Part shown: piece by piece, positions 53,062 through 64,000 of the stretch
Layout of the letters: each line of letters starts with the position of its first letter
How positions within the stretch are numbered: position 1 is the first letter of the stretch
NCBI GenBank assembly: GCA_002205965.3
Contig: NADL03000190.1
Location: forward strand, 1-64,000
Reading direction: 5' to 3'
Length of the DNA stretch: 64,000 bases
From: Kappaphycus alvarezii
Lineage: Eukaryota > Rhodophyta > Florideophyceae > Gigartinales > Solieriaceae
Notes under the pieces: generated by a model
The model's input: the letters and a program-made list of their open reading frames with translations, nothing else
What the model was told of the DNA's origin: nothing
The model's database searches: none
Made by a program: the position numbers and the translations under genes

Positions 53062-54215
53062 TGATGGGAATCGGGGGGGTGAAGGACTTTGCTGGACGGA
53101 TGAAGTTGCGGGCTTGGCTACCCAGAATTTACTCGGAACTCTAAAATCTTGGCCTTAAGTACAACCTACAACTACTTTCTAACTCACTGCGTCCACTAAC
53201 AGAATCCCGCAAACTATTACCATTTGAGCGGATTTCAAGATCTTGGCCCGGTGATAACAGTCATTAGGGCAATTTGGAACTGCTTCCCAAAGTTGACATA
53301 TTTGTGTAAACAGGTTGGCCCAATACACACATCAATACAGTACCTTATTTTGCAAACTTATCGGAACCGAATTCCCTTGTGCCAGAATAACGGACTCAAT
53401 CCTTCATACGTATAATAGAATCACATAACTGATTTTGGATGCAGTCGGTCCAATCTTCATCATAATTAGGAACCTCATACATATGATGAAATCACATAAC
53501 TGATTTTTGGATGCAGTTGTACAAATCAGTATCATAACTAGGAACCACATACGTATGATGAAATCACATAACTGATTTTTGGATGCAGTTGTACAAACCA
53601 TAGCATAACTAGAAACCACATACGTATGATGGAATCACATAACTGATTTCTGGATGCAGCTGGATAAAACCCATAATCATAACTAGAAACCTCATACGTA
53701 ATATAAAATCAAATACCTCTTTCAAGGAGTCATGACAGTATTGCCATAATTGATTCCTACTGTACAAACTCAAGTACAGTAAGAAGTACAGTACTTGGTA
53801 CATTACGATGTACAGTTCGAAGTACAGTTCCTCATTTGGCACTAGTACAGTACGTGTACACCACTGCACAAAAGGTTTCTACTCTTAGCTGTACCACGTG
53901 TACATCACATACACACTGCCACCACGTACACGTGTACATAGCTTCCCTCAGCATATCTCTCATACCGTATACTCCTCATCCATTTATATACCCTACCCAC
54001 ATAAAATCACCCCATAAACAACATTTTGCCTCTAAGTCGCTGACCTCTCAAAATCATACTTTCGTCCCTGGGAACTTTGGATTTCTTCCGAAATGCCTTA
54101 GGGCCACCCTTCAATCAACGCGTGTGCATGTGTATACGTGGAACATGCCTCATGCCTCTCATGAGGTTTGGCACCGATGTGGGGGTCATGTGATCGTCTT
54201 GCCAAATCAACAACA
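53062..54215 (-). repeat. Solo D/E-type LTR in COP-F unit 2
   Basis: 1154 bp with target duplication ttcaa on both sides (53057-53061 and 54216-54220). Same site and family as in units 1 and 3. Confidence 0.93.
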
Positions 54216-54517
54216 TTCAAGGACTACCTTGCCGAGCGCGGCACAAAAAAAACATGAGCTTAGTGCAGTGGAGTCACCTGAACAGAGAATGGTGTTTCAG
54301 AGCGGCTGAACCGAACACTTATGGATCTGGTTCGATCTATGCTACATGCAAAGAGTCTGCCAAAACAGTTCTGGGCCGAAGCTCTGGCGACTGCTGTATA
54401 AATCCGAAACAGAGTTACAACTCGGTCAATTCCAAGCCACACAACCCCGCATCATATATGGTACGGTCGCAAGCCCAATTTGTCGCACCTTCGTACGTTC
54501 GGAAGCAAATGTTGGTA
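54216..54517 (+). pseudogene. COP-F unit 2 integrase C-terminal part
   Basis: Same segment as in unit 1, with an extra GA in the SPEQNG region that shifts the frame. It ends at KCWY and continues into LTR3 across the same TGTTGGTATGTTGG junction. Confidence 0.82.
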
Positions 54518-55749
54518 TGTTGGAAAAGGGATAGAATGCATGCGATCCCATGGTTTTTAGTTGCCACCTGGACACGTGTACACTTGTAGCATGAAAAAGC
54601 GAGTTGCACCCTTCTTCTGTGTGTACACCTTCTACACGTGTAAAATGGGCCAAATCGAAAGTTGCCTGGGACGAAAGCCATTTTCGGGCAACTCAAAATC
54701 ACGGCGCATTTTGCCATTTTTCAAACCACTTGGTATCTGCCCTCTGATTGGCTGCTAGATACGCCTCCATACCACTCACATCGCTCCAAGTGATATCTGA
54801 GCTGATCATTGTGGAGCATTCTGACACTTGGCATGTTATGGTTGGTTGATGGTTTGTCTCTATTCTAGGCTCAAAGTACTGTACCCAATGTGTCATACGT
54901 GTACTGTCTCCTATGTGGCATACGTGTACTGTCTCCTCTCTGTCGTACGTGTACAGTATTATAGGTGTCGTACGTGTACAAGTAAACAGTGGTTTCTATA
55001 TTTATCCTATAGTTGCCTGGACTGGCTGCATACAGTTTACACCTACTCATTATACTGGCTGCTACAAATCACTCTTGCACAAGTATGCAGCCAAAGTATG
55101 TTGATGCAGCCACGTTGCTTTTACAGTATTGCACGTATAGCACGTAAGGCTTAATTCACGTTGAACGGCCTGCATGAGATTTACGTACTGTTACGTAACA
55201 ACGTGAGACAAGCCCGCCAAAAATTGTTTTCTACTTTATGATATTTAAGTTCCCGCCTTAAGTTCCCGCCTTTGGTTCTGTTACAGGCCGAGAGATTACA
55301 GTTGCGTTGGCGGGTCACGTAAGGCATAATTCACGGGTTGACTGTTTTAGTGTACGTTTACGTAACAGAACATGCATGGCTAGCATGCACGTAATGTTAC
55401 TTACGTTTTGAATATCGGTAATTATGAATTTCCCGCGCATGCAAATCAGGGATTCTGAGGCATCTCGGCTTGGGTAGGCTATAGGATCAACAAAGATAGT
55501 ACTGCAAATGTAGATTTTGCTACTTTCATTTTGCTTTCACAAAGCCGAAGTGAGTACCGGCAAACAGTATATAGTTGTAGTCTAATAGCTCATCCAAGTA
55601 AAGAAGAGGTACGGACTTGCCTTTGATTTCAACACCAACCTCACCCTTGCCGTTCTATCTCCTTTCTGTTTCTTTTATCCATCTACACTCTTTCCCTACT
55701 TCCCTTTTCATTCTCTCTCCTCATCCCTCATCATCCCTGTTTTTCATCA
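54518..55749 (+). repeat. COP-F LTR3
   Basis: 1232 bp, of the LTR1 type (GGATCAACAAAGATAG, GAGTACCGG, ACAGTATTGCACG). Confidence 0.93.
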
Positions 55750-57296
55750 GGTTATGGGCCCAGTCCACGCTACCGCTCTTTCCGCTTGATCCGTCCCTCA
55801 ACCGTTGACGTTGACGTTGAGGTAATTGCTTTCTCTGTGTTGTTGGTGCTGTTGGTGTTGTGATTTGTTGCTTTGTGGTGATTGTTGTTGGGTTCTTGTC
55901 TTTGTTAGGACCCAGTTGGTGATTGTCAAGCACTCTGTGTGTGGATCCTGAGTGTTTTTGTGGTTCTCATTGTGTGTTGTTGGAAGCTTTTGTTGATACG
56001 AACCAACTAAGGTTGTCAAGCACTCTGTGTGTGGATCCTGAGTGTTTTTGTGGTTCCATTTTGTGTTGAATCAGAGCAATCGTTGTTTGTGCTCTACTAC
56101 TGTTGAGAACAATTTTGTGTTTCAAGCACTCTGTGTGAGGATCCTGAGTGCTTTGTGGTGTCATTGCTCTGCTTGTCGTTTGTTGGTTCGGTTTTCTTTT
56201 GTGGTGGTCGTGGTTATTGGCAATTATCAGCTCGAGTTTATTGTTTGGAAATATTGGCCTTGTTGTTTGAGGAGGAATCTAGGCCTGGTTGTTGATACCC
56301 CTTGCACTCTTGGAAAGCCTTCACGGCAACGGAAAAGAAGAAGACAGAGTGCCAGGGTCCGCCCAAGTTTGTCCGATTCTTTTGCCGAATCGTGGTCTTG
56401 GCAATCGGTTTTGTGATCCTCTCACCGGCTGTACTCTTTTGAGAACAGTGCCTTTGTGTAACGCGAGTTGGACGGACCGTACCATACAAACCCACGCGGT
56501 TGATAACGCGAGTTATCAAAGTCGTAAGACTGAACCCGATTCCCGGTGGGAATCACGGTGTACCAGCCGAGTCGGTCCGTTGCAGTGGCCCTTTTGCGCG
56601 CCGGCGGGACAGAGACGCTCCTCGCTTGAACGACCGATACGTACGCGAAACACCATCGCCCGTGGTCGGAGAGGGAACGACTGTCTTCTAATTCCTTACT
56701 CTGGTAGCATACCGGGTACTAGTGTTCTGCACTTGTACTTTGGTACCTGCTGGCTATACTTCTGTTGAGGTGTAGATACGTGCTGTGCACGGAAGGACGA
56801 GGCTCATTGGTGACCTTGAGTGCTTTCACACGAGTACGACGGAAGTCAAGCAACACAGTCCGGAAGGAAACGCGCCTGAGTTAGTACGGAAAGACTGTGA
56901 TTGTGGTAAGACCCTTTGCTGCGGGGACCTTTCGGGGTAGTGGCTGAAAATTCCTGGCCGTCTACAGGTAAAGTCGCTGTGCTTACTCGTGGCACACGGA
57001 TTGCGCTCAAAGTTGAAAGACCAGCACTGGCCGATATACAGGGGTAGCGCCCTAAGGCACAAATAAAGAGGTGGTAAAGAGGTAAAGAGGAGGAAAACTA
57101 AAGAGGTAAAGAGTTGGAAATTTAAACACCACGTGTCTTTGAGTAAACGCTGCAAACTTCTTATAGGGAAAGGCTTGCCGTGACAAGCGACTATCGGTCG
57201 CCGGCTTGGGATACCCGAACAGAGGACTTTGCATACTCACTGCATACGTGGTAAATAGAGGTTTCAGATACAAAGGGTCTTGGATAAAACGTAGTC
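55750..57296 (+). other. COP-F unit 3 PBS and leader
   Basis: GGTTATGGGCCCAGTCC at 55750-55766, then a leader that shares the unit 1 variants (GAGGTGTAG, AAACGCGCC, GAGGTTTCAGATAC) rather than those of unit 2. Confidence 0.7.
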
Positions 57297-59090
57297 ATGG
57301 ACGATCGCGGAGGCGGAGTTCGAATTGAAAAGCTCACCAACAATAATTTCCATGTTTGGAAGCAGAAGGTGCAGCTTCTTCTCGCTCTCCGGGAGCTTGA
57401 TGACTACATTGTGGATGATCCGCCTGAGGAATCGGATGATAGGGCTCTCAAATCATGGACTCGGGCCGACCGCAAAGCAAGGGCGCTCATCGGGTTGTCC
57501 CTTTCTGATGAGCACCTTGAGCATGTCCGTACTGCGGCAACTGCAAAGGAGATGTGGACTATTATTCTCAACACGTTTGAGAGGCACACACTCCTCAATA
57601 AACTTGCGGCTCGACGCCGGTTTTACACCGCGGCTATGGATGGTAATGAGAGAGTTTTGCAGTACGTTAACCGTGTAACACAGTTGGCAGCGACCCTGAA
57701 ATCCATGGATGTGACTATCGATGACAAAGAGATAGCCATGGCTGTGCTTAACGGATTGCCACCCGTTTGACAATCTCATCGTTGCCTTGGATGCGCTCGG
57801 CAATGAGGACAGGGTGTTTACTTTGGAATTTGTGAAGAGCCGGTTGTTGCAGGAAGAGGAGCGTGCTCAAATGAGAGAGTCAAAAGGGACAAAATCCAAT
57901 GCTGCGCTCATATCCAATGCCCGTCCGAATGACTACGGAGGTAATGCTAGACAGCTGCACTGTACGAACTGCGGTCATTCTGGTCACCGCGGACAGATGC
58001 TGGGGCAAAGATGTGAACGGTAGGCGCCCGGAAGCTCCAAGGGGCTATCGTGCATCCGGTTCTCGTAGTGGCAGAGCATCTAATAATCATCGAAACGAGA
58101 AAAATCGCCCGAGGAGATCAGCAGGCGTTCGTAGGTGCAAATGTATTTGATTCGACTGATTCTCATCCTTCAGCTGATAGTGGGGCATCGTTGATGATGA
58201 AATTGTTTGCCTCATGTCACGAATTAAACAGGCCGGGATTTCGGCCGGAACTTCCTCCTGGTACGCAGATTCCGCATGTACTTCCCATATGACTTACGAT
58301 AGGAGTGTTTTCACGAATTATACCGAATTTTCTGCAGCCTCAGTCGAAATGGGAACTAAAGCCCGGGCTAAGATTGCTGGGCGAGGTGACGTGGAGCTCA
58401 CATTATTAGTAGATGGTTCTCGAAAGCGGTATTCTGCGAGATGTTGTCCACGTTCCTAGTTTCGAATACTCTCTCATCTCTGTAGGCAAAGCGGACATAG
58501 AAGGGATCAAAACTGTATTTGAGAACAAAGCTTTGCAGATGACTAAGAATGGGAGAGTTGTAGCAACTGGAAAAATGCTGTGCATAGCCTTCTTTATGCT
58601 ATCGACATAGTCCAGAAGATACCAAATGATACCTTGTACTGTGCGAAAGTCACCACACTCTCGACATGGCACGAGAGAAGTGGCTCATGTAAGCAAGCAG
58701 GGCATTGCATCTATGGTAAGGAACAATGTTGTGACGGCGTGCAATCAGTGGCTCGAATACATCCGAAATATGCACCTCATGCGTTCATGGAAAGGCTCAT
58801 CGTTCTGCAGTGCCGAAGGAACGCACGACTGGTAGAGCTGAAGCGATGTTAGACCTTGTTCACAGTGACGTGTGTGGACCTATGGAGGTTTCTTCTGTTG
58901 GAGGGGCACGCTACTTTGTGACCTTCACGGACGATCACTCTTCCTGGGTTACCGTCTACATGATGCAGCGAAAGTCAGAGGTCTTTGATAAATATAAACT
59001 GTTCCAAGCTCGTAGCGAAGCCCATACTGGGCGTCGCATTGGCATTCTTCGTTCAGATCAAGGGGGAGAATATATGTCCACTGCATTCAA
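57297..59090 (+). pseudogene. COP-F unit 3 gag, protease and integrase N-terminal part
   Basis: Best copy of the gag start: 157 codons open from 57297 to 57770, ending at a shift common to the units in the NGLPP segment. The knuckle CTNCGHSGH is then broken by a two-base loss. The protease D-S-A site is at about 58262-58300. Integrase has LVHSDVCGPMEV and RSDQGGEYMSTAFN before the solo LTR. ATGATGCAGCG near 58960 is as in unit 1. Confidence 0.85.
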
Positions 59091-60236
59091 TGATGGGAAA
59101 TCGGGGAGGGTGAAGGACTTTGCTGGACGGATGAAGTTGCGGGCTTGGCTACCCAGAATTTACTCGGAACTCTAAAATCTTGGCCTAAGTACAACCTACA
59201 ACTACTTTCTAACTCACTGCGTCACTAACAGAATCCCGCAAACTATTACCATTTGAGCGGATTTCAAGATCTTGGCCCGGTGAAACAGTCATTAGGGGCA
59301 ATTTTGGAACTGCTTCCAAAGTTGACATATTTGTGTAAACAGGTTGGCCCAATACACACATCAATACAGTACCTTATTTGCAAACTTATCGGAACCGAAT
59401 TCCCTTGTGCCAGAATAACGGACTCAATCCTTCATACGTATAATAGAATCACATAACTGATTTTGGATGCAGTCGGTCCAATCTTCATCATAATTAGGAA
59501 CCTCATACATAGAAAATCACATAACTGATTTTTGGATGCAGTTGTACAAATCAGTATCATAACTAGGAACACATACGTATGATGAAATCACATAACTGAT
59601 TTTTGGATGCAGTTGTACAAACCAATAGCATAACTAGAAACCACATACGTATGATGGAATCACATAACTGATTTCTGGATGCAGCTGGATAAACCCATAA
59701 TCATAACTAGAAACCTCATACGTAATATAAAATCAAATACCTCTTTCAAGGAGTCATGACAGTATTGCCATAATGATTCCTACTGTACAAACTCAAGTAC
59801 AGTAAGAAGTACAGTACTTGGTACATTACGATGTACAGTTCGAAGTACAGTTCCTCATTTGGCACTAGTACAGTACGTGTACACACTGCACAAAAGGTTT
59901 CTACTCTTAGCTGTACCACGTGTACATCACATACACAACTGCCACCACGTACACGTGTACATAGCTTCCCTCAGCATATCTCTCATACGTATACTCCTCA
60001 TCCACTTATAGTACCCTACCCACATAAAACACCCCATAACAACATTTTGCCTCTAAGTCGCTGACCTCTCAAAATCATACTTTCGTCCCTGGGAACTTTG
60101 GATTTCTTCCGAAATGCCTTAGGGCCACCCTTCAATCAACGCGTGTGCATGTGTATACGTGGAACATGCCTCATGCCTCTCATGAGGTTTGGCACCGATG
60201 TGGGGGTCATGTGATCGTCTTGCCAAATCAACAACA
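59091..60236 (-). repeat. Solo D/E-type LTR in COP-F unit 3
   Basis: 1146 bp with target duplication ttcaa at 59086-59090 and 60237-60241. Same site as in units 1 and 2. Confidence 0.93.
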
Positions 60237-60536
60237 TTCAAGGACTACCTTGCCGAGCGCGGCACAAAAAAAACATGAGCTTAGTGCAGTGGAGTCACCT
60301 GAACAGAATGGTGTTTCAGAGCGGCTGAACCGAACACTTATGGATCTGGTTCGATCTATGCTACATGCAAAGAGTCTGCCAAAACAGTTCTGGGCCGAAG
60401 CTCTGGCGACTGCTGTATAAATCCGAAACAGAGTTACAACTCGGTCAATTCCAAGCCACACAACCCCGCATCATATATGGTACGGTCGCAAGCCCAATTT
60501 GTCGCACCTTCGTACGTTCGGAAGCAAATGTTGGTA
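60237..60536 (+). pseudogene. COP-F unit 3 integrase C-terminal part
   Basis: Reads SPEQNGVSERLNRTLMDLVRSMLHAKSLP and QFWAEALATAV, then shifts, and ends at the KCWY-LTR4 junction. Confidence 0.84.
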
Positions 60537-61780
60537 TGTTGGAAAAGGGATAGAATGCATGCGATCCCATGGTTTTTAGTTGCCACCTGGACACGTGTAC
60601 ACTTGTAGCATGAAAAAGCGAGTTGCACCCTTCTTCTGTGTGTACACCTTCTACACGTGTAAAATGGGCCAAATCGAAAGTTGCCTGGGACGAAAGCCCA
60701 TTTTCGGGCAACTCAAAATCACGGCGCATTTTGCCATTTTTCAAATCACTTGGTAATCTGCCCTCTGATTGGCTGCTACATACGCCTCCATACCACTCAC
60801 ATCGCTCCAAGTGGTGATATCTGAGCTGATCATTGTGGAGCATTCTGACACTTGGCATGTTATGGTTGGTTGATGGTTTGTCTCTATTCTAGGCTCAAAG
60901 TACTGTACCCAATGTGTCATACGTGTACTGTCTCCTATGTGGCATACGTGTACTGTCTCCTCTCTGTCGTACTTGTACAGTATTATAGGTGTCGTACGTG
61001 TACAAGTAAACAGTGGTTTCTATATTTATCCTATAGTTGCCTGGACTGGCTGCATACAGTTTACACCATACTCATTATACTGGCTGCCTACAAATCAATC
61101 TTGCACAAGTATGCAGCCAAAGTATGTTGATGCAGCCACGTTGCTTTTACAGTACTGCACGTATAGCACGTAAGGCTTAATTCACGTTGAACGGCCTGCA
61201 TGAGATTTACGTACTGTTACGTAACAACGTGAGACAAGCCCGCCAAAAATTGTTTTCTACTTTTATGATATTTAAGTTCCCGCCTTAAGTTCCCGCCGTT
61301 GGCTTCTGTTACAGGCCGAGAGATTACAGTTGCGTTGGCGGGTCACGTAAGGCATAATTCACGGGTTGACTGTTTTAGTGTACGTTTACGTAACAGAACA
61401 TGCATGGCTAGCATGCACGTAATGTTACTTACGTTTTGAATATCGGTAATTATGAATTTCCCGCGCATGCAAATCAGGGATTCTGAGGCATCTCGGCTTG
61501 GGTAGGCTATAGGATCCACAAAGAGAGTACTGCAAATGTAGATTTTGCTACCTTCATTTTGCTTTCACAAAGCCGAAGTGAGTACTGGCAAACAGTATAT
61601 AGTTGTAGTCTAATAGCTCATCCAAGTAAAGAAGAGGTACGGACTTGCCTTTGATTTCAACACCAACCTCACCCTTGCCGTTCTATCTCCTTTCTGTTTC
61701 TTTTATCCATCTACACTCTTTCCCTACTTCCCTTTTCATTCTCTCTCCTCATCCCTCATCATCCCCTGTTCCTTTCATCA
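60537..61780 (+). repeat. COP-F LTR4
   Basis: 1244 bp, of the LTR2 type. It is followed by the outer target duplication cggcg at 61781-61785 and then COP-G coding sequence, so this is the right end of the array. Confidence 0.93.
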
Positions 61781-63055
61781 CGGCGGACACGCTGGTGACA
61801 TGAGCGCAGTAGTCCTCCACCATTCCTTTGGTGGCTGACGCTTACGACCTGACCGGCGAGTGGCCTGAGGTTGTTGCTGCGAGTCATTTGACGTCTCCGA
61901 TTCGCCATGCCCATCATTGTCTACAGTACCATTGTCGTCATTGGGATCATCAGTAGTATCATTGACGCCTTCAGTAGGACCATCGTGACGTTCGTGGGTT
62001 CAGTGATGTCTGTGGCCTGTGCATTATTAAAGTGAACTCGGTTCTCACAGCGGTCTTCGTCAACAGGCACCTCGACATGGTCATCACTGCGCGATGTACT
62101 CTCTTCATCAAATCGAACGTCACGTGACACCACTACCTTCGTATGTGTTTCGTCGTACAACTTGTACCCTTTTGACCCTTGGCGTAACCAATCAGACGAG
62201 CCTCACGAGCACGCGCATCGAGTTTCTTCGTGCTCCCATCGCGAATCGTGTACCAACATTTCGTACCAAATACGCGCATATGACTCATGTCGGGCTTGTG
62301 ACCTGTCCACAACTCGTACGGTGTGACATTGCTAGGTATTCCTCTCGTTGTGACACGATTTCGGACATGCACTGCGACCGATAATGCCTCTGCCCAGAAG
62401 TGCTTCGCCATCTTGCCGTGGTGTAACATGGTGCGGACAAGTTCAACAAGCGTCCGGTTTAGTCGTTCAGCGACACCATTCTGGTGGGGGTTATACGGCA
62501 CCGTCGGGTTATACAAGATCCCGCGTGCACTCAAGTAGTCCTCAATTCCTTGGACACGTACTCTCCACCGTTGTCGGTACGGATGGCCTTGAGCTTGTTC
62601 CCAGTCTGGCGTTTGACCATTGCGAGCCACTTCTTAAAACATGCAAAGGTCTCTGAATTGTGCTTCATTGCGTACACAGTGCAGTATCGTGAATGGTCAT
62701 CAGTGAATGTAGCAAAGTACCTTGAACCGCCAAGTGATCGTACCTGCATCGGGCCATGAACGTCAGAGTGTACAAGGTCAAGGACGTTTGCAGAGCGTGC
62801 CCCCCCTTGTTTGGGTATCGGTGCACGACAACTCTTACCGTAGATGCATGACTCACATGTGTCGACCTTTTGCTTTACAGTGGTGTCGATGCCTTTCACG
62901 ACTTTTCTGCTGACCATGTTCCGAATGCCATCAACATGTACATGTGCAAGGCGTGCATGCCAAAGTTGCAGGTCGGTCGTCGCAAGTGCTGCCTCCGCTG
63001 TTGTGGTACCCTCGACGTTCGTCGTCGCATTTGACATCGTCCTCACACGATACAA
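61781..63055 (-). pseudogene. COP-G integrase and linker
   Basis: From upstream: LWHARLAHVHVDGIRNMV and CESCIYGKSCR (zinc domain), LVHSDVHGPMQVRSLGGSRYFATFTDDHSRY (first D), RTDNGGEYVSKEL (second D). After a one-base shift follow NPHQNGVAERLNRTLVELVRTML (catalytic E), VTPYELWTGHKPDMSHMRVFGTKCWY and KVVVSRDVRFDEES, with an acidic linker. It is well preserved apart from about two shifts. The linker is cut at 61781 by the COP-F array. Confidence 0.87.
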
Positions 63056-63432
63056 ACCGTTGGTGCGTGGTGCTTGTAGGATGGTTGTGGAACCCTTCGT
63101 GACGATACAAGTGCCACTTCAAATGCGATCTTCATGCCTGCACGTTCCATCGTCGGAACCGAAATCAGATGATAGGCGAGTTCCGGTACCCACAACACAT
63201 TCTTCAAATGGCGCACAGCACACTTGCCGTTCACATTCATACGTAGGATGACCGAGCCACGACCGCGAGCAGTCACACTCGAGTCATTACCCATGCCAAC
63301 ATCGAAAGCGGCAGTTGCTTCGAAGTCTTGAAACAACGACTTGTCAAAGGTCATATGCGATGTAGCACCAGAGTCGACATGCCAGGTCATTGAACTAGCC
63401 TGTGATACTTTCTGCGAGATACCGTGAGGCAC
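63043..63432 (-). pseudogene. COP-G protease region
   Basis: Frame of 129 codons with MTWHVDSGATSHMTFDKSLF (active-site D-S-G), VILRMNVNGKCAVRHLKNVLWVPELAYHLISV and FEVA, then a shift before the integrase frame. It would process Gag-Pol. Confidence 0.85.
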
Positions 63433-64000
63433 ACAAAGTCACCAGAGTCACTAGTATCACATCGCTGTCATCTTTGTTGTTGGCATTACCGACGACGGCC
63501 TTCGACTTGTTGGCCTTTTCTTTCTCGTCGCTCTGTTTCTTCCAACAAAATCGCTCGGTGTGACCATCCTTACCGCAGTAGTCGCAATGGCGATTCCTGC
63601 GCGACTGTCGGGACTGACGGCCCATCAATGCAGAGTCCGTCTTGCTTGACCCGCGTCACTCTGGCGATCGTCCATGCGTTGTTCCTCCTGGAGCAAACGA
63701 CTCTTCACAAAGTCCACCGTAAGAGGCTTGTCATCAACGACGGTATCGATTGCAACGATGAGATGTTCAAAGCGCTCAGGTAGGCCACACATGATACTCA
63801 TTGCGATATCTGAGTCCTCAACATTGACATCCATGGACTTCAGGTCGGATGCCAACTGGCGCACACGATTCACAAAGGCCAGTACCTTCTCACCATCGTG
63901 CATCTTTGCAGAGTAGAACTCGCGACGGGCTTTGATCTTGTTGAGGAGGGTGCGACGTTGGAACACATTTCCAATAGCCTTCCACATTTCGGCAGCAGTG
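63395..64000 (-). pseudogene. COP-G gag, cut by the window edge
   Basis: Frame 63987-63625 has MWKAIGNVFQRRTLLNKIKARREFYSA, VRQLASDLKSMDVNVEDSDIAMSIMCGLPERF and FVKSRLLQEEQRM. After a shift, frame 63628-63395 has the zinc knuckle CDYCGKDGHTERFC (CX2CX4HX4C) followed by a K-rich stretch. The N-terminal gag and the 5' LTR are outside the window. Confidence 0.85.

Larger units (their letters stand above)
42451..61780 (+). mobile_element. COP-F tandem array, four LTRs and three RT-less internal regions
   Basis: The order is LTR1 (42451-43681), int1, LTR2 (48468-49712), int2, LTR3 (54518-55749), int3, LTR4 (60537-61780), with a period of about 6.03 kb. One target duplication, cggcg (42446-42450 and 61781-61785), flanks the whole. 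Each internal region has PBS, a 1.5-kb leader, gag, protease and integrase, then joins the next LTR inside integrase at KCWY; RT and RNase H are absent. Each also has the same solo LTR at the same integrase site. Shared defects show that the array arose by amplification of a single element already defective. It interrupts COP-G between RT and integrase. Confidence 0.93.
39950..64000 (-). mobile_element. COP-G, copia element inserted in COP-E
   Basis: Minus-strand element of a separate family. In view are the 3' LTR (39950-40407), RNase H and RT (to 42450) and, beyond the COP-F array, integrase, protease and gag (61781-64000). The 5' LTR lies beyond the window. Two insertions are exact: a solo C-type LTR (40764-41228, gataa) and the COP-F array (42451-61780, cggcg). 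On the left the target base string gtaac precedes it; the partner copy is outside the window. Confidence 0.88.

Overview
This window is eukaryotic nuclear DNA made almost wholly of retrotransposons stacked inside one another. I find no convincing host gene, rRNA gene, functional tRNA gene, CRISPR array or prokaryotic signal. The organism cannot be named from this sequence. The mix of Ty1/copia elements primed by a half initiator-Met tRNA, a Ty3/gypsy element and an R2-like non-LTR reverse transcriptase with a C-terminal nuclease-like domain would suit a repeat-rich red alga, an oomycete or another protist; this is a weak inference. Element names below (GYP1, NLR1, TRIM1, COP-A to COP-G) are my own labels.

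Left part (1-17.8 kb). A copia RNase H scrap (3-362) is followed by about 1.9 kb without recognisable genes. A degraded minus-strand non-LTR reverse transcriptase, NLR1, has been split by a complete Ty3/gypsy element, GYP1 (2898-10389, target duplication aggtc, LTRs about 710 bp). GYP1 carries gag, protease, RT-RNase H, integrase and, in the usual env position, an unrecognised ORF built from two copies of a domain of about 130 residues. A divergent minus-strand copia element, COP-A (12.7-17.8 kb), follows.

Right part (17.8-64 kb). This is a multi-level nest, dated by exact 5-bp target duplications. COP-D (minus) is the host. It received COP-B (minus, 19163-32226, TSD tatct), a solo LTR of family F (33488-34723, TSD ccagg) and COP-E (plus, from 36720). 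COP-B itself received COP-C (plus, 21570-26484, TSD taaat) and a 323-bp TRIM-like element, TRIM1 (27054-27376, TSD attgc). COP-E was hit by COP-G (minus, 39950 to beyond the window). COP-G was hit by a solo LTR of family C (40764-41228, TSD gataa) and by a 19.3-kb tandem array, COP-F (42451-61780, TSD cggcg).

The COP-F array reads LTR-int-LTR-int-LTR-int-LTR. All three internal regions carry gag, protease and integrase but end abruptly inside integrase and lack RT and RNase H. All three carry the same solo D/E-type LTR at the same site (TSD ttcaa). Small variants alternate (units 1 and 3 alike, LTRs 2 and 4 alike), so the array grew by amplification, apparently of a two-unit block, and not by separate insertions.

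Most reading frames are broken by one- and two-base indels, often in homopolymers and often different between otherwise identical copies. Part of this is real decay; part may be residual sequencing error. The points that look least ordinary are the duplicated-domain ORF of GYP1, the Met-less paired zinc-finger ORF upstream of gag in COP-B and COP-E, the TRIM with tRNA-gene-like A and B boxes, and the RT-less tandem array.
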